Translations under genes and position numbers: made by a program | Shown here: one piece after another, positions 40,244 through 49,781 of the stretch | How the letters are laid out: each line of letters starts with the position of its first letter | Numbering within the stretch: position 1 is the first letter of the stretch | NCBI GenBank assembly: GCA_035629335.1 | Contig: DASPIB010000001.1 | Span: forward strand, 62,001-126,000 | Length of the DNA stretch: 64,000 bases | Reading direction: 5' to 3' | Source of the DNA: Verrucomicrobiia bacterium | GTDB lineage: Bacteria > Patescibacteriota > Saccharimonadia > Saccharimonadales > Saccharimonadaceae | The notes under the pieces: generated by a model | The model's input: only the letters and a program-made list of their open reading frames with translations | Told to the model about the DNA's origin: nothing | Database searches by the model: none

Positions 40244-41014
40244 CTACTGCTGCAGAGGAATATTAAACACTGCCCCACCACCTAAATACTGCGGCATTTT
40301 ACCATCCCATTTATCGATGGCCATTTTTTGGAGCAGGCCAGGGCTAAGCGATTGCTTTTGCACGTTTTGCGCTTCGGCATCGAGCTTGGCGCGCTCGAGG
40401 TTAAATTTAGCACGCTCAGCTTCTTGAGCCGCAACTTGCTTGGCTTCGATGGCTCGACTGAAGTCTTCGCTAAAGCTAAAGTTCACAATGCTGACATCTT
40501 CAATCCGAATACCATACGGCTCCACGCGCTCTTTAATTTTAGCTAGCGTCTTTTGTTTTACCTCGGCCCGCTTTGTCAGCAGCTGGACGGCGGTGTATTC
40601 GGCAGTAGCCGCTTTAAAAGATTCTTGCAAAGCTGGCGTTACCACCCGAGCTTGGTATAACGGGCCAATTTCTTTATACAACTGGGTAGCTTCTTCGCGG
40701 TTAATGGCATAGTTGAGGGCTAGCGTCGCGCTAACATCTTGAAGGTCGGCTGTGGCGGCCTTGGCGTCTTGTTCTTCTTTTTGAATACGGGTATCCATGT
40801 AGTGAATGGTTTCAATCGGCCACGGTAGTTTCAGTGCCAAACCACTTTGCACCTCGCGGCTGACCTCGCCAAAGCGGGTAATAACGCCGACTTCGCCAGC
40901 GTCCACGGTCCGTACACACAGAAGTGCTAGGGCAACGACAAGAACGATTGGCCAAAAAATGGCTCCCTTGATTTTAAATTTTGGTAGGTTAGCGGTGTTA
41001 TATGCCTGTTTCAT
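40244..41014 (-). CDS. SPFH/Band-7 protein (prohibitin/HflC-like)
   Basis: About 256 residues from ATG 41014, set by AAGGA upstream. One N-terminal TM (about residues 18-38) then a Band-7 domain starting VDAGEVGVITRFGEV, with the typical DVSATLALNYAI and the coiled-coil end rich in Glu/Ala (AKQVAAQEAERAKFNLERAK). Such proteins form large ring cages that regulate FtsH or other membrane proteins; FtsH is encoded 3 kb away in this window. No second HflK-type copy is visible. Confidence 0.93.
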   Translation of the reverse strand: MKQAYNTANLPKFKIKGAIFWPIVLVVALALLCVRTVDAGEVGVITRFGEVSREVQSGLALKLPWPIETIHYMDTRIQKEEQDAKAATADLQDVSATLALNYAINREEATQLYKEIGPLYQARVVTPALQESFKAATAEYTAVQLLTKRAEVKQKTLAKIKERVEPYGIRIEDVSIVNFSFSEDFSRAIEAKQVAAQEAERAKFNLERAKLDAEAQNVQKQSLSPGLLQKMAIDKWDGKMPQYLGGGAVFNIPLQQ

Positions 41015-41100
41015 GGTTTTCCTTATGCTTTCTTGGCTTAATAATAGCATAGAAAAACGCCATAAAACTTAACATTACTCCCTGGAATTACCTCACGAGC

Positions 41101-41955
41101 TTATAGGCGATGACGACGGTGCGGTGCGGGCGCGCCGAGCAGGTAATTACGAAGGGTGCGTTTTTTGCTAGCGATAAACGCAGTAGCGCGGCTTTTTAGC
41201 GACGGTTTTGGTGGTGTGAGCGGAGTGGGCTCATCTGGTAAGGGTGGGCGGACATATGATCTTCGGGACAAAACTACCCGTGATTGATTGGGTAAGATTG
41301 CCTGATGCTGCCCTTCGTTATGGCCGTGGGCCTCACCGCTTACCGAGCCATAAATTTGCAGGCCAATTGCAGCGATGTCGTCGCCCGGACAAAACAATAA
41401 AGAAGTAGCTCGAAATGCCACGGCAGCCATTTGCTTGGCGCGTTCACTACCGATGCGACTTAAAGCATAGCTTTCAAAACGGCCGAGTTTTTCATGAACA
41501 ATACCGTGGTTATGGCCGCAGTTGTCGTGATCGTGGTCGTGGTGATGATGATCGTGTACCGCTTCAGATTGTGGGGTGGCCTTTGTTTCCGGGCCGTAGG
41601 CTTCCTCAATATCGCGGTAAATATTTGCAAACCGCACCACGACCGCGGCATCTTGCTCTGGAGTTAATTGAGGGTAGGCATCGCCCACCCGGTGCCGCAG
41701 CGTCCCTAAATTAAATCGTTCTTCAAGCTTCTTAATATACGCTTCGGGCGGCAGATATTCAGCCGGAATGGCGACTTTCGCCGTACGATGAGCTAAGGCG
41801 AGGAGGTTCTCTTCATAACCTAGTTCGGTAATTGTTAGGTTGTGCGCTTCTTTCTCGTGGTGATGATGGTCGTGGTTGTGACTGCTCGATTCTGAAGCTT
41901 CGTGAAAGAAAATATTTGGAGCAGGCATTTCTGGACGGATTAAGGTTTCGGTCAT
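41101..41955 (-). CDS. Histidine-rich protein, likely metal-binding
   Basis: About 284 residues. Two His/Asp-rich clusters, SHNHDHHHHEKEAHN near residues 30-45 and HDHHHHDHDHDNCGHNHG near 130-150, plus smaller GEAHGHNEGQHQ. The middle is helical, the C-terminus very basic and Pro-rich. It is cytosolic. The start could be at 41955 or 41970. It is divergent from a Fur-family regulator with a shared 45-90 base intergenic region that contains an inverted repeat, so it may be a zinc- or nickel-storage protein under that regulator. Confidence 0.75.
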   Translation of the reverse strand: MTETLIRPEMPAPNIFFHEASESSSHNHDHHHHEKEAHNLTITELGYEENLLALAHRTAKVAIPAEYLPPEAYIKKLEERFNLGTLRHRVGDAYPQLTPEQDAAVVVRFANIYRDIEEAYGPETKATPQSEAVHDHHHHDHDHDNCGHNHGIVHEKLGRFESYALSRIGSERAKQMAAVAFRATSLLFCPGDDIAAIGLQIYGSVSGEAHGHNEGQHQAILPNQSRVVLSRRSYVRPPLPDEPTPLTPPKPSLKSRATAFIASKKRTLRNYLLGAPAPHRRHRL

Positions 41956-42014
41956 AGTTTTTTCTCTCATTAAATATACAAACGCTTTTAGTAAAGATGA
42001 ATGCGGCTATTTTT

Positions 42015-42042
42015 GCAAATTAGTTGCAATTTGTGCTACTAT
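42015..42042. promoter_or_regulatory. Candidate Fur/Zur operator in the divergent promoter
   Basis: CAAATT (42016-42021), six bases, AATTTG (42028-42033), inside the longer imperfect palindrome from GCAAATT to AATTTGTGC, with TTGCAA repeated at 42013 and 42024. It overlaps the promoter of the Fur gene, whose -10 box TACTAT is at 42037-42042. Length and AT content are those of Fur-family boxes. Confidence 0.55.
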
Positions 42043-42048
42043 TTTGCT

Positions 42049-42477
42049 ATGCACACCGAGTCCGAACGACTGTTAGAGAAAATCTTACGCGAGAAACGTC
42101 ATAATGTTACTGCCCCGCGGCTCGCCGTGTTCCGGGCACTTTACGGCAGCGAGCCGCTGTTTATGCGCCAGCTATTAGCAAAAGTCGGTGCCAGCATCGA
42201 TCGTGTCAGCGTGTACCGCACAGTGGCATTGTACGAAGAGCTCGGCTTGATCCACCGGATCACAATTGGCTGGAAGTATAAGCTCGAATTAAGCGAAATT
42301 TTTCAGGCACACCACCATCATATCTGCTGTTTACGCTGTGGAAAGCTACAGGCCATCAAAGAAAACACCGCTCTTGAACAGACAATCCAGGCCATGGCTG
42401 ATGAAGCCGGATTTTCCCTCGAAACCCATCAGCTTGAACTGCAAGGTTACTGCAAGGACTGTCAAAAAGCGCTATAA
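42049..42477 (+). CDS. Fur family metal-dependent regulator
   Basis: A 142-residue protein starting MHTESERLLEK. N-terminal winged helix (DRVSVYRTVALYEELGLIHR near residues 55-74), then the metal domain with HHHHICCLRCG (about 87-97) and C-terminal CKDC: both Cys pairs of the structural zinc site are present. Which metal it senses (Fe, Zn, Mn) is open; Zur is favoured because of the His-rich neighbour. The -10 box ends 6 bases before the ATG, so the message is probably leaderless and repression at the box would be direct. Confidence 0.93.
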   Translation: MHTESERLLEKILREKRHNVTAPRLAVFRALYGSEPLFMRQLLAKVGASIDRVSVYRTVALYEELGLIHRITIGWKYKLELSEIFQAHHHHICCLRCGKLQAIKENTALEQTIQAMADEAGFSLETHQLELQGYCKDCQKAL

Positions 42478-42499
42478 TATGAGCCCTGAAGGAGTAATA

Positions 42500-42802
42500 A
42501 TGAAAGCAACATGGAACGGGCAGTTAATCGCCGAAGCACCAAAAAGCGAACTGATCCTTATTGAGGGCAACTGGTACTTTCCGCCGGCTACCATTAAAAA
42601 AGAGTATTTTACGCCAAGTGAAACGCACACTACTTGTTTTTGGAAGGGTGAGGCCAGCTACTACACGGTGGTGGTTGATGGGCAGAAAAACCAAGACGCC
42701 GCTTGGTACTACCCGGCGCCAAGCCCGGATGCCATAAGGCGGGTTGGCAAAGACTTTAGTAATTACGTCGCTTTTTGGCATGGCGTGGTGGTTGGTGACT
42801 AG
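42500..42802 (+). CDS. DUF427 family protein
   Basis: A 100-residue protein with AAGGAG before ATG 42500. KATWNGQLIAEAPKSELI, then EGNWYFPPATI, then TTCFWKGEASYYTV and AAWYYPAPSPDA match the DUF427 consensus well. It is a small beta barrel of unknown role. It overlaps the tilS start by 8 bases, so co-translated. Confidence 0.93.
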   Translation: MKATWNGQLIAEAPKSELILIEGNWYFPPATIKKEYFTPSETHTTCFWKGEASYYTVVVDGQKNQDAAWYYPAPSPDAIRRVGKDFSNYVAFWHGVVVGD

Positions 42803-43694
42803 GCCGATTACCGTAACGGTGCCACCCGGGAATTACGTGCTGGCTGTATCGGGCGGGGTGGATTCAATGGTGTTGCTTGATATCTTTAAAAAACAGCAAA
42901 CCCCGAAGGTTACAGTAATTGTGGCTCATGTCGATCATGGCATTCGAGAGGCCTCTCATCGCGATGCACAGTTTGTCGAAGCGGCCGCTAAAAGCGCGGG
43001 GCTGCCGTTTATTTCACGGCGTTTTGAACTCGGGGCTAACGCGAGCGAAGAAATTGCCCGAAAAGCTCGTTACGATTTTTTGCAGGAAGTGGCAAAAACT
43101 CACGCTGCCCAGATTGTCACCGCCCATCATGCCGACGATGTGCTTGAAACTATGGCCATTAATGTCGTGCGCGGCACTGGTTGGCGGGGTATTGCCGCTC
43201 TAAGGAGTGAAGCGATTTTTCGGCCACTGTTAGAATTTTGGAAGGCGGAACTCGTAGACTATGCCCGTGAATATAACCTTACGTGGCGCGAAGACGAAAC
43301 TAATAACCAGCCGCGCTATTTGCGCAACCGTCTACGTCAAAAGCTAGCCCATTTATCTTTAGAGCAAAAAAATATGCTGCTCGCGCTACATGCATCACAG
43401 GTTGGTCTAAAATCTCAAATCGAGCAAGAAAGTCACCGCTTAATGGCGCAAGCAAAGGTGGGTGAAGGCGAGTATGCCCGCTATATGTTTATTATGACCG
43501 ATGGTGTGGTGCAAGAAGAACTGCTTCGGGCGGTATTTCAGGCCGAATTAGGCTGGTCGCCGCCTCGGCCACAGCTTCATCGGATTGCGGTGGCAATGAA
43601 AACGTTCTCGGCGCATGCAACTTTCGTCATTAATCCAAGCAGTCACTTACTTTTTACGCGCACAACCTTTATTGTCCGCTGCGCACAGGCGTGA
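42795..43694 (+). CDS. tilS: tRNA(Ile)-lysidine synthase
   Basis: About 299 residues. GTG at 42795 overlaps the DUF427 end by 8 bases; ATG 42780 or TTG 42792 are also possible. N-type ATP pyrophosphatase motif SGGVDS near residues 16-21, then VDHGIR and TAHHADDVLET, all TilS signatures; RYLRNRLRQKL lies at the end of the catalytic domain. A short C-terminal domain replaces the larger one of E. coli. It makes lysidine at C34 of tRNA-Ile(CAU), which is encoded at 18.9 kb, so both parts of AUA decoding are present. Confidence 0.94.
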   Translation: MTRPITVTVPPGNYVLAVSGGVDSMVLLDIFKKQQTPKVTVIVAHVDHGIREASHRDAQFVEAAAKSAGLPFISRRFELGANASEEIARKARYDFLQEVAKTHAAQIVTAHHADDVLETMAINVVRGTGWRGIAALRSEAIFRPLLEFWKAELVDYAREYNLTWREDETNNQPRYLRNRLRQKLAHLSLEQKNMLLALHASQVGLKSQIEQESHRLMAQAKVGEGEYARYMFIMTDGVVQEELLRAVFQAELGWSPPRPQLHRIAVAMKTFSAHATFVINPSSHLLFTRTTFIVRCAQA

Positions 43695-43754
43695 TAAGCT
43701 ATAAGAGTCAAATTTTCTCTTATTGAAAAACGGAAGGATCCTAGATAGTTTACT

Positions 43755-45611
43755 ATGAAAAAACTACCTCAAAAGAAACCCTCAAGCAATGCTGTCCGTA
43801 CAACGTTGTTTTGGGCGATCTTGGTGCTGATTGTACTGACCTTACTTAGCATTTTTGCCCCTCAGCAGCAACTAAAAGATGTGTCGTTCTCTGAAGTAAT
43901 TCGCCGCGCTAACAGTGGTGAAATTGCAAAGCTTGAAATTGAAGGCAATAACATTAAAATTACCCCGCAAGGGAAAAAAGAGCCGACTGAAAAGTCTTAT
44001 AAAGAAGGCGGCAGCAGCATTTACGAACAAGGACTTCGTCAAGATGCCAAGGCTGAAGTAAAAGTCATCGAACCCTCATCGGCTGGGACCGCTGCTTGGA
44101 ACATTATTTCCTTATTGCTGCCGGTACTTTTGATTGGCGGCTTGTTCTTCTTGATGTTCCGCCAGGCCCAAGGGCAAAATAACCAAGCTATGGGCTTTGG
44201 CCGCAGTAAGGCTCGCTTGTATGGCAACGAAAAAGATAAAGTAGTATTTTCGGATATCGCTGGTAACAATGAAGCTAAAGAAGACCTTCAGGAAGTGGTT
44301 GACTTCTTGAAGCACCCAAAGAAGTTCCAGGCAGTTGGTGCCAAAATTCCTAAAGGTGTGTTACTCGTTGGGCCTCCGGGAACCGGTAAAACCATGCTTG
44401 CCCGGGCAGTCGCCGGAGAAGCTGGGGTGCCCTTCATGAGTATTTCTGGTTCAGAATTTGTTGAGATGTTTGTTGGTGTTGGTGCCAGCCGTGTGCGCGA
44501 CTTGTTTGCTAAAGCAAAGAAAAACGCTCCGGCGATTATTTTCATCGACGAAATCGACGCTGTTGGGCGCCGTCGCGGCAGTGGTATGGGCGGTGGCCAT
44601 GATGAACGCGAACAAACCCTTAACCAAATTTTGGTAGAAATGGACGGGTTTGAAACGGGCACAAATGTGATTGTTCTTGCCGCCACCAACCGAGCAGATG
44701 TACTTGACCCAGCCCTGCTTCGCCCCGGTCGCTTTGATCGCCGCGTTGGTATTACCTTGCCGGAACGCAAGGACCGCGAAGCTATTCTGAAGGTGCATTT
44801 TGCGAAAAAGCCAATGGATGAATCGGTCAATATTGACGCTTTAGCCGCAAAAACTGCCGGTAGTAGCGGCGCTGATCTTGCCAATATTGCTAACGAAGCG
44901 GCAATTATCGCTGCTCGCCATAACCGTAAAACTATCACTAACAATGACGTTACGGCTGCCTTTGAAAAAGTGGCTATCGGTCCTGAGCGTAAGACCAAGG
45001 TAATGAATGAAAAAGACAAAGAAATCACCGCTTATCATGAAGCTGGACACGCAATTGTTGGCCATGTACTCCCTGATAGTGACCCAGTACATAAAGTGAC
45101 GATTATCCCTCGCGGTGGTACCGGCGGTGTCACGTGGTTCTTGCCACCTGAAGACCGTAACTACACCAGCGTCGTTGAATTTAAAGACATCTTGGCTCGT
45201 GCGCTCGGCGGCCGTGTTGCCGAAAAAGTGATTTACGGCGACGATCAAGTAACCACCGGCGCCGGCAGCGATTTGCGCAAAGCGACCGAAATTGCCCGCA
45301 ACATGGTACTCGAACAAGGTATGGGCGACAAGCTCCGAGATCAAGTGTTCCATGAAGACAACGGCGGCATGATGTTCGACCGCATGGTGCATGAACGACC
45401 ATATTCAGACGAAACCGCCCGACTTATCGACCAAGAAGTTGAAGCGCTTGTGAAAGAAGCGGCTCGTCGTGCTGAAGCAGTCATTCGCGCTAATCCCGGC
45501 CCACTGAAGGCGCTGGCTGAAGCCCTGCTGGTTGAAGAGACCATTGATGAAGAAGGCGTCAAGAAGTTCTTGAAGGACGCCAAATTACCACAAGAAGCAA
45601 AACTTTACTAA
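43755..45611 (+). CDS. ftsH: ATP-dependent zinc metalloprotease FtsH
   Basis: A 618-residue membrane protease. Two TM segments (about residues 17-36 and 118-137) flank a small outer domain. AAA module: Walker A GPPGTGKT near 202, Walker B IIFIDEID near 256, second region of homology [10 protein letters not shown] near 318. Protease: HEAGH near 428. It degrades damaged or regulatory membrane proteins and forms hexamers. The Band-7 protein at 40.2 kb may be its regulator. Ribosome site GGAAGGA is far (16 bases) from ATG. murJ follows 16 bases after the stop. Confidence 0.97.
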   Translation: MKKLPQKKPSSNAVRTTLFWAILVLIVLTLLSIFAPQQQLKDVSFSEVIRRANSGEIAKLEIEGNNIKITPQGKKEPTEKSYKEGGSSIYEQGLRQDAKAEVKVIEPSSAGTAAWNIISLLLPVLLIGGLFFLMFRQAQGQNNQAMGFGRSKARLYGNEKDKVVFSDIAGNNEAKEDLQEVVDFLKHPKKFQAVGAKIPKGVLLVGPPGTGKTMLARAVAGEAGVPFMSISGSEFVEMFVGVGASRVRDLFAKAKKNAPAIIFIDEIDAVGRRRGSGMGGGHDEREQTLNQILVEMDGFETGTNVIVLAATNRADVLDPALLRPGRFDRRVGITLPERKDREAILKVHFAKKPMDESVNIDALAAKTAGSSGADLANIANEAAIIAARHNRKTITNNDVTAAFEKVAIGPERKTKVMNEKDKEITAYHEAGHAIVGHVLPDSDPVHKVTIIPRGGTGGVTWFLPPEDRNYTSVVEFKDILARALGGRVAEKVIYGDDQVTTGAGSDLRKATEIARNMVLEQGMGDKLRDQVFHEDNGGMMFDRMVHERPYSDETARLIDQEVEALVKEAARRAEAVIRANPGPLKALAEALLVEETIDEEGVKKFLKDAKLPQEAKLY

Positions 45612-45627
45612 GGCATAAGGAACAGAC

Positions 45628-47292
45628 GTGCCGGAACGAAAACGAATGGGCCGCGTCAAAAGCGTCGTCGCTAAGGCTAATAAGCGCCTCTCGGTGCAGC
45701 TCGCGGCGGCCCTGCTGGCTAGTTCGAGCTTAATTTCGGCACTCCTTGGCCTCTTTCGGGACCGCTTATTAAATAGCACCTACTTCGATACCTATCCGGT
45801 CGGGATCGATGCTTATACGGTCGCCTTTACTATCCCTGACTTCATGTTCTTTTTGCTCGTTTCAGGGGCACTAAGCGTTACTTTTATACCGGTGTTTAAT
45901 AACCGCTTAGTAAATGGCAACAAGAAATCTGCCTGGGAACTCAGCACCAGCCTGATTAACTTTATGGCGATTATTACGCTGATCACCAGTGTATTAATCA
46001 TGATTTTTGCTGAACCACTGGTGCAATATGTGGTCGGCCCTGGGCTCGATGAACAAGGTAGGGGCTTAGCGGTGAGCATGATGCGGGTAATCGCGATTAA
46101 TCCCTTCTTGTTTGCGATTGCTTCGGTGATTGCCAGTATGCAGCAAGCGGTGGGGCGGTTTACGTTTTATGCGCTGGCACCGACGATTTATAACATCGGT
46201 ATTATTATTGGTATCACAGTCTTTTCAAACGGCATCACCATTTTTGGCTACCAGATTTTTGAAGGCGGCATTATGGGCGTGGCGCTCGGTGTGGTGCTTG
46301 GTTCGATTATGCAGTTAATTGTCAGTAGCATCGGCTTGATTGGCCTTGGCTTTGATTACCGGTTTAAGATTTTCTGGAAGAATCGTGGCTTCCGCCAGGT
46401 GCTGCGGTTGCTGCCGGCGCGTTCATTCGACCAAGGTATGGATTATTTAAACAGCATCGTCGAAACCAACCTGGCATCGCGCATGGTGGCCGGAACCGTA
46501 CGCGCCTACCAACAGGCCACAACGCTACATATGGTACCGGTAACGCTCATTGGCGTGGCAATTTCAACTGCAGCTTTCCCTAAAATGACCGAACGAATGA
46601 GCCAAGGGCGCCCAGACCTGTTTAAAAAAGAGCTACAGGCAGTGCTACGAGTGATTATTTGGTTGGCGCTTCCGGTGGCGATTATTACCTACTTTACCCG
46701 CGGCTATTTGGTGCACTTTATTAAGAATGGTGGCGAACTCGTTATTGCGGGTATTTTGGGCGTCCTGGCGATCGCTATACTTTTCCGGTCGATTTATCAC
46801 ATTGCGGCCCGTAGTTTTTATGCGCAACAAGATACCAAAACGCCGCTGTATATTTCGTTTGCCACAATTGGCCTTAATATTCTACTGGCAATTTTATTCA
46901 CTATGCACTTTGATATGGGGCCGCAGGGCCTGGCTTGGGCGCAGTCGATTGTGGCATTTATTGAGGTAGTGGTGTTGTTTTATGTCATGAGCCGCCGCAT
47001 TCCTGACTTGTTTGATAAGTATTTCGTGAGTGCGGTGCTTCGGATGATGTCTGCCACTGGCTTGATGGCGATTGTGACATACATTAGTGTAAAAATTTTT
47101 GAACTTAACTCAGGCGATAAAAGCTTCCTGGCGGCCTTTCCGAAGTTTGCCCTGGTGAGCATTATCAGCCTGGGGGCTTACGTGGTCTTCTCTAGACTAC
47201 TGAAGCTGCATGAAGTAAACCCTATCTTATCGCGGCTTCGCCAGTTCTTCTTTAAGGAATATCGATCCAAGCCGCCAACAACAAAAGACTAG
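45628..47292 (+). CDS. murJ: Lipid II flippase MurJ (MviN)
   Basis: A 554-residue polytopic protein of the MOP superfamily with about 14 TM segments; GTG start with ATAAGGA upstream. The N-terminal LLASSSLISALLGLFRDRLL, the IPDFMFFLLVSGALSVTFIPVF segment and AINPFLFAIASVIASMQQAVGRF match MviN/MurJ. It flips lipid-linked peptidoglycan precursor outward. It is linked to ftsH at 16 bases. Confidence 0.95.
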   Translation: MPERKRMGRVKSVVAKANKRLSVQLAAALLASSSLISALLGLFRDRLLNSTYFDTYPVGIDAYTVAFTIPDFMFFLLVSGALSVTFIPVFNNRLVNGNKKSAWELSTSLINFMAIITLITSVLIMIFAEPLVQYVVGPGLDEQGRGLAVSMMRVIAINPFLFAIASVIASMQQAVGRFTFYALAPTIYNIGIIIGITVFSNGITIFGYQIFEGGIMGVALGVVLGSIMQLIVSSIGLIGLGFDYRFKIFWKNRGFRQVLRLLPARSFDQGMDYLNSIVETNLASRMVAGTVRAYQQATTLHMVPVTLIGVAISTAAFPKMTERMSQGRPDLFKKELQAVLRVIIWLALPVAIITYFTRGYLVHFIKNGGELVIAGILGVLAIAILFRSIYHIAARSFYAQQDTKTPLYISFATIGLNILLAILFTMHFDMGPQGLAWAQSIVAFIEVVVLFYVMSRRIPDLFDKYFVSAVLRMMSATGLMAIVTYISVKIFELNSGDKSFLAAFPKFALVSIISLGAYVVFSRLLKLHEVNPILSRLRQFFFKEYRSKPPTTKD

Positions 47293-47352
47293 CGCCAATT
47301 GATTTGGTCTTATCTTCAAAGCCGAGTAGTAGCGAAAACAAGGAATCTACGG

Positions 47353-47358
47353 TACAAT
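47353..47358 (+). promoter_or_regulatory. -10 box before lepA
   Basis: TACAAT ends 9 bases before the ATG at 47368, predicting a near-leaderless transcript; no Shine-Dalgarno site is seen. Confidence 0.6.
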
Positions 47359-47367
47359 AAACTTCGA

Positions 47368-49161
47368 ATGAGTACAAGCACCACACTTTCTGATATCCGT
47401 AATTTTTGCATTATTGCCCATATTGATCATGGCAAAAGTACCTTAGCCGACCGGCTAATGGAGCTGACCGGCACAGTTGAGCAGCGCGATATGAAATCGC
47501 AATTACTTGATAGCATGGACCTCGAGCGCGAAAAGGGGATTACCATTAAATTGCAGCCGGTGCGCATGCAGTACAAAGGCGTACAACTTAATTTAATTGA
47601 TACACCTGGGCACGTTGATTTTAGCTACGAAGTCAGCCGTAGCTTACAGGCCTGTGAAGGCGCGTTACTGGTGGTGGATGCTTCTCAGGGCATTCAGGCC
47701 CAGACGCTAGCCAATGTGTACCTGGCGATGGAAGCTAACCTGACTATTATTCCGGTGCTAAATAAAATTGATCTGCCAGCCGCCGATGTGCCCCGAGTAA
47801 GCAAAGAAATCGTCGATTTACTCGGCTGCGACCCGAGCGAAATCTTGGCGGTGAGTGCCAAAACCGGCGAAGGCGTTGAAGCGGTGCTTGATGCAGTGCT
47901 CGAGCGTGTGCCGGCTCCGAAGTCGGAGAATAACAAAGATACACGGGCGCTGATTTTTGATTCTGTCTACGATGAATACCGCGGGGTGATTTTGTACGTC
48001 CGAGTGATTGACGGGCAGCTCAATACCGGTGCAGAAATTACCATGATGGCAGCAAGCTCGAATGGATTGGCGCTTGAAGTGGGCGCTTTGCGGCCAAAAA
48101 TGACCCCGACCAGCAGTCTCAAAACTGGCGAGATCGGCTATATTGTCACTAACCTAAAATCTGTTTCGGAAGCCCGGGTTGGTGATACGGTCACCACCAC
48201 CAAGGCTCCCGCAACTGAACCGCTCGCCGGCTACAAAGAAGTCAAGCCATTTGTCTACGCTGGTGTGTTTCCCAGTGCCGCCGAAGATTACCCCACCCTT
48301 AAAGATGCACTCGAAAAGCTCACCCTCAACGATGCCGCACTGCAATATACCTTTGAAAACAGCCAGGTACTGGGCCACGGCTTTCGTATTGGTTTCTTGG
48401 GTCTTTTGCACATGGAAATTGTCAAGGAACGCCTGGAGCGATCGCATAATATTGAGCTCATTATTACTAACCCATCAACCGACTACCAGATTACGCTTAT
48501 TAGCGGTGAGGAGATAACTATCCAATCGGCGGCCGAACTACCCGATGTAGTGAAAATTGCTGAAATTCGCGAACCATGGATTAAGGGCGAAATCGTTACG
48601 CCGCAAAGCTATATTGGCGGGGTGCTGCAGCTAATCATCAATGGCCGTGGTCATCAGAAGAACATCACCTACCTCGATAGCGAGCTGGCGCTGATTAGCT
48701 TTGAGGCACCCTTGGCTAATATGCTCACTGACTTTTACGACAAACTAAAAAGCATCACTAGTGGCTACGGTAGCTTTAATTACGAATTAGCAGATTACCG
48801 CGCCGATCAACTGGTGCGGCTCGACTTCTTAATTGCCGGCGAGCGAGCCGATGCTTTAAGCGTTATGGTGCACCGCACCGAGGCCGATCGACTGGGGCGA
48901 GAAATGACAGCCCGCTTAAAAGAAGTGATCCCGAAGCAGTTATTTGTGGTTAGCTTACAGGCAGCAGTTGGCGGTAAGGTTATCGCCCGAGAAAACGTGC
49001 CGGCCTTAAAAAAGAACGTCACTGGACATTTGTATGGCGGTGACGTATCGCGCAAGAAAAAGCTTTGGGCGAAGCAAAAAGAGGGTAAAAAACGCCTCAA
49101 GAAATTCGGTAAAGTTGAAATTCCCGCCGAAGCGTTTATCGTGTTGTTGAAGCAAAAATAG
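47368..49161 (+). CDS. lepA: Elongation factor 4 (LepA)
   Basis: A 597-residue translational GTPase. G1 AHIDHGKST near residues 17-25, G2/G3 GITIKLQPV and DTPGHVDF, G4 NKID, G5 SAKTGEG. The LepA-specific C-terminal domain carries YLDSELALISFEAPLAN-type sequence and ends with the basic RKKKLWAKQKEGKKRLKKFG tail. It back-translocates or remodels stalled ribosomes. Start at 47368 is preferred over 47299 because of the -10 box directly upstream. Confidence 0.97.
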   Translation: MSTSTTLSDIRNFCIIAHIDHGKSTLADRLMELTGTVEQRDMKSQLLDSMDLEREKGITIKLQPVRMQYKGVQLNLIDTPGHVDFSYEVSRSLQACEGALLVVDASQGIQAQTLANVYLAMEANLTIIPVLNKIDLPAADVPRVSKEIVDLLGCDPSEILAVSAKTGEGVEAVLDAVLERVPAPKSENNKDTRALIFDSVYDEYRGVILYVRVIDGQLNTGAEITMMAASSNGLALEVGALRPKMTPTSSLKTGEIGYIVTNLKSVSEARVGDTVTTTKAPATEPLAGYKEVKPFVYAGVFPSAAEDYPTLKDALEKLTLNDAALQYTFENSQVLGHGFRIGFLGLLHMEIVKERLERSHNIELIITNPSTDYQITLISGEEITIQSAAELPDVVKIAEIREPWIKGEIVTPQSYIGGVLQLIINGRGHQKNITYLDSELALISFEAPLANMLTDFYDKLKSITSGYGSFNYELADYRADQLVRLDFLIAGERADALSVMVHRTEADRLGREMTARLKEVIPKQLFVVSLQAAVGGKVIARENVPALKKNVTGHLYGGDVSRKKKLWAKQKEGKKRLKKFGKVEIPAEAFIVLLKQK

Positions 49162-49189
49162 GGCGCCCTGGCGGTTGCCAGGGCGGAAA
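49153..49189 (-). terminator. Intrinsic terminator of the 49191 gene
   Basis: CGCCCTGGC (49164-49172) pairs with GCCAGGGCG (49177-49185). On the minus strand it runs into ATTTTTG, which lies in the last codons of lepA; the two genes converge with 29 bases between stops. Confidence 0.82.
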
Positions 49190-49190
49190 G

Positions 49191-49658
49191 CTACCTTACG
49201 AAGAGGTTGAAGAGGTTGTTTTGATGGCAGAAACTCTCGAGTTCATCGATATTGTGAGCGACCGTGATCCAGGCATCAGCGATGCGACGGGCGAGTCGAG
49301 TCGCCAACTCCTCCGGTAGATTGTCTGCCTGATCGTTGACATAACGCTCGATAAACAGGATCTCGATATCGTTCAGTCGACGGACAAGCTCATGATCCTG
49401 CTTCAAGCGAAACCTCGGCTTGGGCACGGCCTTCTGGCAATTTTCGCAAATGCTGAGCTGGCGACAGTGCCGCTGGAGTCCGTAGATGCTTGCGTTAGCA
49501 TTTTTGCCAAAGATTTCGTTCATCTCTGTACGAAATTGCCTAACCGCAGTCTCGCGCTGTTTACTCTTTACAGCAATTTGCTCATAAGTCAAGCCAGTTG
49601 ACCCACACAAAACGCCAAAGATCGCCAGGTCACTGGCTACCAGTCGTCCGTTCTTCAT
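49191..49658 (-). CDS. Orphan protein with possible HTH
   Basis: A 155-residue protein with GGAGAG before ATG. The N-terminus (FGVLCGSTGLTYEQIAVK, then RETAVRQFRTEMNEIFG) has the spacing of a helix-turn-helix. A Cys pair (SICENCQK) near residue 72 might bind zinc. The rest is helical and charged. Own promoter and terminator. A small DNA-binding protein is plausible but unproven. Confidence 0.65.
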   Translation of the reverse strand: MKNGRLVASDLAIFGVLCGSTGLTYEQIAVKSKQRETAVRQFRTEMNEIFGKNANASIYGLQRHCRQLSICENCQKAVPKPRFRLKQDHELVRRLNDIEILFIERYVNDQADNLPEELATRLARRIADAWITVAHNIDELESFCHQNNLFNLFVR

Positions 49659-49698
49659 GCCACACTCTCCGCAGGAAGTACCAGATTTGGACTAACTG

Positions 49699-49727
49699 AT
49701 AGTATCAGAAAATTGCGCAGATCGCAA
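49699..49727 (-). promoter_or_regulatory. Sigma-70 promoter of the 49191 gene
   Basis: On the minus strand TTGCGA (49727-49722), 17 bases, TACTAT (49704-49699). Confidence 0.75.
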
Positions 49728-49781
49728 TAAGGTTTGATAGAACGCTAATGCGTTTACTAGAATGGTCGCCTGGCGTATCGA

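Noticed and set aside
44288-45028. Long minus-strand ORF inside ftsH
   Set aside because: Shadow of ftsH; Ser/Arg/Pro-rich translation typical of an antisense frame.
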